Both the position numbers and the translations under genes were made by a program. From contig CAJUHY010000057.1 in NCBI GenBank assembly GCA_910585895.1, positions 1 to 17,177 of the forward strand: a stretch of DNA of 17,177 bases, given 5' to 3'. The notes below the pieces were generated by a model. It was not told where the DNA came from and did not search any database. It saw nothing but the letters and a program-made list of their open reading frames with translations. The stretch is from an uncultured Lachnospiraceae bacterium. Lineage in GTDB: Bacteria > Bacillota > Clostridia > Lachnospirales > Lachnospiraceae. The stretch's first letter is position 1. Every line of letters begins with the position of its first letter. Positions 13,866 through 17,177 of the stretch are shown piece by piece.

Positions 13866-14741
13866 TTATTGCGCGGTAAAGTTACAATTCCTGACACAGT
13901 TCACCAAATTGGCTGTAGCGACAGCTTTCCGGATATGCATTACATAAATATCCTGAATATCTGCCAGTTGCCCAAGCCCCTCAAAACAGCACTCCACACA
14001 ATATCCCTCTTCCTCTAAGACTGTCCGCCAGGAAAATCCCCCTTTTCCATCCATATCATAGTTGGCGTGGCTGCCTGCAACTACCATCAACGGCTTTAAA
14101 AGGATTTTTTTGTAAGAAGCATTTTTCTTGACTGCTGTGATAATATCACGCAAATTAGGCTCCGCTTTCACCGTTCCTATATAATAATTTGCAAATCCTG
14201 CTGTTTTCAGCTTCTGCTGAAGTATTTCATAAGCGTGATTGGCGTCTGCCTTCGTACCATGACCCAGATAGCAGATTGCGGTCTGTCCGTCATCATAAGA
14301 CGATGTTTGGTCCGTAATCGCCTTAATCACTGCCTCATAATCTGCAGTATCTGAAAGCAAGGGTTTTCCCAACACAGCCAATTCAAACTTATGCTCATAT
14401 TTGTGCAAAATATTTGCCAAATCCGTGTACTCAAGCCCAGCAAGCAAATGTGTGGGCTGAACAACAAGCTTTTTAATACCGTCTGCTGCCATCCTGTCCA
14501 ACGCTTGCTCAACATTATCAATCTCCAATCCGTCACGCACTTTTAACTTATCAAGAATTATCCGACTGGTAAATGCCCTTCTGACATCATATTCCGGAAA
14601 GGCTTTCTGAATGGAGTTCTCTATAGCTCCAATTGTGCGTTCTCTGTTTTCATTGCAGCTTGTGCCGAAACTGACCACAAGGATTGCCGTATCCGTTGTT
14701 TTCCCCTTCACAATTGTTTTCTCATTTCCTGTTGCTGCCAT
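13866..14741 (-). CDS. CbiK-family sirohydrochlorin/tetrapyrrole metal chelatase
   Basis: A 291-residue type II chelatase of the CbiK family, which inserts Co2+ into sirohydrochlorin in anaerobic cobalamin synthesis; some relatives insert iron or act in haem traffic. Family marks are AILVVSFGTSCNENRERTIG (19-38), VQPTHLLAGLEY (94-105), CYLGHGTKADANHAYE with metal-binding His161, YYIGTVKAEPNL (187-197) and KPLMVVAGSHANYDMDG with His225, then SWRTVLEEEGY. The two His match the paired active-site His of Salmonella CbiK (145 and 207) in spacing. Lys192 falls where that enzyme seems to have the Glu of TVE. Extra cysteines (C248, C251, C252, C282, C286) mark the C-terminus. No signal peptide is seen. 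An in-frame ATG at 14813 is open, but the ATG at 14741 has AGGGGG 6 nt upstream. No other cobalamin or haem gene is nearby. Confidence 0.88.
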   Translation of the reverse strand: MAATGNEKTIVKGKTTDTAILVVSFGTSCNENRERTIGAIENSIQKAFPEYDVRRAFTSRIILDKLKVRDGLEIDNVEQALDRMAADGIKKLVVQPTHLLAGLEYTDLANILHKYEHKFELAVLGKPLLSDTADYEAVIKAITDQTSSYDDGQTAICYLGHGTKADANHAYEILQQKLKTAGFANYYIGTVKAEPNLRDIITAVKKNASYKKILLKPLMVVAGSHANYDMDGKGGFSWRTVLEEEGYCVECCFEGLGQLADIQDIYVMHIRKAVATANLVNCVRNCNFTAQ

Positions 14742-14792
14742 GACAATCCCCCTATCTAAACTGATATCTGCCCATTGACAAAATCCATCCGA

Positions 14793-14820
14793 AGTATAGC
14801 ATATAGCTAACATATGTCAA
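14793..14820 (-). promoter_or_regulatory. Sigma-A promoter of the CbiK-like gene
   Basis: The minus strand has a perfect -35 TTGACA (14815-14820), a 16-bp spacer and -10 TATACT (14793-14798) preceded by TGC (extended -10). The leader would be about 45 nt. A mirror copy ATTGACA (14774-14780) faces TGTCAAT (14815-14821), a 7-bp inverted repeat spanning the core promoter. No cobalamin riboswitch motif fits in the short leader. Confidence 0.75.
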
Positions 14821-14873
14821 TAAACTCTCAGATATTTTATCATCCCAAAGATAGCGAAAATCCCCCTTATCCC

Positions 14874-14902
14874 TTGACAAACATGACCCCTGACGATAGA
14901 AT
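14874..14902 (+). promoter_or_regulatory. Sigma-A promoter of the small membrane protein pair
   Basis: The plus strand has a perfect -35 TTGACA (14874-14879), a 17-bp spacer and -10 TAGAAT (14897-14902). The transcript would start near 14909, about 45 nt before the first ATG. The promoter diverges from that of the CbiK-like gene, with about 53 bp between the two -35 boxes. Confidence 0.75.
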
Positions 14903-14953
14903 AAAATAAATTTCTATATTCCAAAACTATTATGAAATTCAGGAGGATAAAAA

Positions 14954-15373
14954 ATGGGTTGTTTCTTAGTTCCGGCAGCGGAGGCTGTGATTACTACCGC
15001 TGCAACAAAAGTATTACAGAGAAAGGAATCCACGCCGGAAACTGTACATATCAGCTTAGATGGCGTCACTTCTACAGAAGCCGTAAAGATTCCCTTTTCC
15101 CAGAAATTAAAATGGCTTAACAAATTGCTTTGGGGCGGTTCTGCACTGCTTGCCTTTGAACATGTATGGCATGGGGAAGTCGCACCATGGTTTCCATTCC
15201 TGACGGCTGCCGGCAATCCCGCAGAAGCTGCAGAAATGCTGAATGAAATGGCTACCGCCGGCATTTCAATGACCGTGCTTGTAACAGCTGTCTGGGGTGT
15301 GATGCTCGCTGCCTCAAATATGATGGAAAAGAAAGCTGTTAAATCAGCGCAGTCTTTACCACCAGCTAAATAG
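14954..15373 (+). CDS. Small membrane protein with EHxxH motif, first of a pair (unknown function)
   Basis: I do not recognise this 139-residue protein. It begins MGCFLVPAAEAVITTAATKV, with Cys3 in a short amphipathic or hydrophobic stretch and no lipobox. A polar section (22-50) follows, then a membrane segment (about 55-70, WLNKLLWGGSALLAF) that runs into EHVWHG with E69, H70 and H73, a possible metal or haem ligand set at the membrane edge. APWFPFLTAAGNPAEAAEML comes next, then a second membrane segment (about 102-121) and a basic tail. AGGAGG lies 7 nt before the ATG and a near-consensus promoter precedes it. The next gene starts 11 nt after its stop, and the two proteins share a core pattern (WG[GA]S..., then [ED]MLN[ED]). 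It is divergent from the CbiK-like chelatase, hinting at a linked role. Confidence 0.8.
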   Translation: MGCFLVPAAEAVITTAATKVLQRKESTPETVHISLDGVTSTEAVKIPFSQKLKWLNKLLWGGSALLAFEHVWHGEVAPWFPFLTAAGNPAEAAEMLNEMATAGISMTVLVTAVWGVMLAASNMMEKKAVKSAQSLPPAK

Positions 15374-15384
15374 GGGGATTGGGC

Positions 15385-15705
15385 ATGACCTTACTTACAA
15401 CTGTCTTTGCGGCCATCATTTGTACCGTTATCTGGTACAGGAACGCTCCCAAAAGCCAGATGAATGTCGGCATCTTGTGCTGGATGTACTGGGGAGCTTC
15501 TCTTATGTGGTTCATTGATTCTCTATTTGAATACGCCCAGATTCGTGAGGCATATTTTACCCCTGCTCCTGCAGATATGCTCAATGATTTATATCTTGGA
15601 TTATCTGTTGTTGCATTTGGACTGATTATCTGGCTTGTAATTCTGCTGATAAAAGACCCTAAGGGGGTGGTAAAAGCAGCCTTGTTCAAAAGCAAGATGG
15701 AATAA
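15385..15705 (+). CDS. Small membrane protein, second of a pair (unknown function)
   Basis: I do not recognise this 106-residue hydrophobic protein. Three membrane segments are likely: 2-18 (TLLTTVFAAIICTVIWY), about 28-45 (VGILCWMYWGASLMWFID) and about 66-89 (LNDLYLGLSVVAFGLIIWLV). It has several tryptophans (W17, W33, W36, W42, W83) and a membrane-edge Asp45, and ends in a basic tail (KAALFKSKME). The start is the ATG at 15385, with AGGGGG 7 nt upstream that overlaps the stop codon of the previous gene; a TTG two codons earlier is less likely. YWGASLMWF...DMLNDLYLGLS mirrors LWGGSALLAF...EMLNEMATAGIS in the preceding protein, suggesting paralogues that assemble together. Terminator hairpin follows about 40 nt after the stop. 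Confidence 0.8.
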   Translation: MTLLTTVFAAIICTVIWYRNAPKSQMNVGILCWMYWGASLMWFIDSLFEYAQIREAYFTPAPADMLNDLYLGLSVVAFGLIIWLVILLIKDPKGVVKAALFKSKME

Positions 15706-15742
15706 ACAGCTGGATTTGCCAAAACAAAACGATAAATTTATA

Positions 15743-15800
15743 AAAAATACCCACACGGAACTTCATTTCTCAGAAATAACGTTCCCATGTGGGTATTTTT
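15743..15800. terminator. Bidirectional terminator between the membrane pair and the histidine kinase
   Basis: AAAAATACCCACA (15743-15755) pairs with TGTGGGTATTTTT (15788-15800), and CGGAAC/GTTCC extends the stem inward across a short bulge. A-runs and T-runs at the two ends suit termination in both directions, as needed between convergent genes. The rest of 15801-15861 holds only a small GAGAA/TTCTC hairpin near the kinase stop. Confidence 0.85.
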
Positions 15801-15861
15801 ATAAGCGTGTCAAATTCAATAAATGATTTCCAGACCTAGTATTCTTATGAGAACAAATTCT

Positions 15862-17177
15862 CTAACCAAGGAATTTTTTAAGCTCCTCTATGAGAATCTC
15901 TGTATCAATAGGCTTGGCAATGTGGGCATCCATACCATGCTTAATAGCCGCTTCCTTATCTTCTTCTAATGCATTAGCCGTCATAGCAAGAATCGGCATT
16001 GTCTTAACATCCTTTCTCGACATATTACGAATGGTTCTGGTCGCCTCGTACCCATCCATAATCGGCATCTGTATATCCATCAGAATAGCATCGTAATAGT
16101 ATTCCTCGGATTTATTGACCATGCTTACTGCATCTGTTCCATCAGGCGCACTCTCCACTACAAAACCTGCTTCCGTGAGAATGACTTCTGCAATTTCACG
16201 GTTCATTTCCACATCTTCTACCAGCAGGAGGCGCTTACCGCTAAAATCTGCTAACGTCCAGTTTGCTGCAGATTCTTTCTTCTCCAACAGGTTATTGGCG
16301 GATAGCAGTGCAGACTTCAAATCAGACATAAAGAGCGGTTTTGCGCAGAATGCCGTGATGCCCGCTTTTTTTGCCTCTTCCTCAATATCTGTCCAATCAT
16401 ATGCAGTGAGGATAATAATTGGCACATCATCTCCGACTGCATTGCGGATTTTCCTTGCTGTCTCAATACCGCTGAGTTCCGGCATCTGCCAATCAACAAT
16501 ATAAGTATGGTAAGCATCGCCCTCGTCATGCGCCATCTTAGCCCGGTAGGCAGCTTCCCTGCCAGAGGTGGTCCACTCAGAACGCAATCCCAGCTGCTGA
16601 AGCATCTTGCTGACACTGTTGCATGTATTGAAATCATCATCAACAACTAAGGTGCGCAGACCTGCCAACTCCTTTATCTGTTCGGCATTCTTTTCTATAT
16701 CCTGCAACTGCAAGGTAAGCTCTACCATAAATACGCTTCCCTTTCCAGGTTCGCTGTCAACAGAAATCGTACCATTCATCATTTCCACGATATTTTTTGT
16801 GATTGCCATACCAAGACCTGTACCCTCAATGCCTGTTTTGGTCGTGGTTGCTTCCCTCTCAAACGGTTCAAAAATATGCTCCACAAATTCCGGCGACATA
16901 CCGATTCCGTTGTCCTTTATAATAAAAATATAATCTCCATATCCGTGACGGAACGTAGTCTTTTGCATAATGCGGAAAGTAATGGTCCCACCTGCCGGCG
17001 TATATTTTACCGCATTGCTCAGCAAATTGATAAATACCTGATTCAATTTCAGGGAATCCGCTATCACATCCTCATTTACAATCTCAAAGGTATCAATAAA
17101 TAATTCCAGCTGTTTTGCTTTCACCTGCGGCTGAATAATATTCACCAGGTTATGCATCAGTTCAGAAATATTGCATT
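15862..17177 (-). CDS. Hybrid sensor histidine kinase with two receiver domains (5' end outside window)
   Basis: Only the C-terminal 438 or so residues are present. The frame is open to the window edge, so the ATG at 17157 is not the true start and the sensor and phospho-His parts are missing. Counting from that Met, the HATPase domain (about 30-155) shows the N box (NQVFINLLSNAVKYTP), G1 (DNGIGM), F box (FEPFER) and G2 (GTGLGMAI). Receiver 1 (about 168-290) has VDDD, phospho-acceptor D222 (YIVDWQMPE) and K273. Receiver 2 (about 308-431) has VEDVEMNRE, D361 (LMDIQMPIMDGYEA) and K415. Both receivers keep the acidic pair, the acceptor Asp and the Lys, so both look active. No output domain is present, as in phosphorelay kinases that act through a separate Hpt protein. 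The target is unknown. Confidence 0.93.
   Translation of the reverse strand, partial: CNISELMHNLVNIIQPQVKAKQLELFIDTFEIVNEDVIADSLKLNQVFINLLSNAVKYTPAGGTITFRIMQKTTFRHGYGDYIFIIKDNGIGMSPEFVEHIFEPFEREATTTKTGIEGTGLGMAITKNIVEMMNGTISVDSEPGKGSVFMVELTLQLQDIEKNAEQIKELAGLRTLVVDDDFNTCNSVSKMLQQLGLRSEWTTSGREAAYRAKMAHDEGDAYHTYIVDWQMPELSGIETARKIRNAVGDDVPIIILTAYDWTDIEEEAKKAGITAFCAKPLFMSDLKSALLSANNLLEKKESAANWTLADFSGKRLLLVEDVEMNREIAEVILTEAGFVVESAPDGTDAVSMVNKSEEYYYDAILMDIQMPIMDGYEATRTIRNMSRKDVKTMPILAMTANALEEDKEAAIKHGMDAHIAKPIDTEILIEELKKFLG

Noticed and set aside
14742..14813. 24-residue N-terminal extension of the CbiK-like protein
   Set aside because: It would include the -10 box and predicted start of the transcript; the ATG at 14741 has an excellent ribosome site and fits family length.
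14742..14953. Cobalamin riboswitch upstream of the chelatase or membrane pair
   Set aside because: Leaders of about 45 nt are far too short and no B12-box-like sequence is visible on either strand.
15366..15722. 118-codon minus-strand open frame opposite the second small membrane protein
   Set aside because: It lacks a ribosome site and runs antisense to a gene with promoter, ribosome site and terminator on the plus strand.
1..17177. CRISPR array, tRNA or rRNA genes, prophage or transposase genes
   Set aside because: No evenly spaced repeats, cloverleaf sequences, rRNA-like blocks or recombinase motifs were noticed on either strand.

Overview
The window looks like chromosomal core DNA of an anaerobic Clostridia member, most likely a gut Lachnospiraceae. 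The grounds are a complete clostridial-order Rnf complex (C-D-G-E-A-B), a pyrophosphate-type phosphofructokinase, an N-terminally extended MiaB, a UPF0291/DUF896 protein, a tandem CmpB-type membrane protein, strong AGGAGG ribosome sites and moderate G+C. The genus cannot be fixed from sequence alone. Most genes are on the minus strand. No tRNA, rRNA, CRISPR array, transposase or prophage gene was seen.

Region 1 (1-4278, minus) is a tight housekeeping operon read from right to left: a DUF896 protein, 5-formyltetrahydrofolate cyclo-ligase, ProA, a GNAT acetyltransferase, MiaB and the first codons of RuvA. Region 2 (4245-5773, plus) is a single pyrophosphate-type phosphofructokinase gene. A 129-bp palindrome-rich, MITE-like element sits in its leader, and bidirectional hairpins follow it. 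This gene lies between ProA and ProB, so the two enzymes that together make glutamate semialdehyde for proline are in separate transcription units. Region 3 (5772-8091, minus) holds a tandem CmpB-domain membrane protein and ProB.

Region 4 (8197-13480, minus) is the rnf operon, encoding the ferredoxin:NAD+ oxidoreductase that couples electron transfer to Na+ or H+ export. Its order and overlaps are canonical, except for a 194-bp gap between rnfA and rnfB. That gap holds a perfect 16-bp inverted repeat and an in-frame open leader before rnfB. Rnf and a pyrophosphate-using glycolytic enzyme fit an energy-limited fermentative lifestyle.

Region 5 (13550-15800) is the most interesting part. It contains a small TSCPD-domain protein and a CbiK-family chelatase with no other cobalamin genes nearby. 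Reading away from the chelatase is a two-gene operon of small membrane proteins that I do not recognise. By eye the two share a core sequence pattern, so they may be paralogues forming a heteromer. Both the chelatase and the pair have near-consensus sigma-A promoters. Chelatase plus paired membrane proteins is my best candidate for an undescribed metal or tetrapyrrole handling module. Region 6 (15862-17177, minus) is the C-terminal part of a hybrid histidine kinase with two receiver domains, cut by the window edge.
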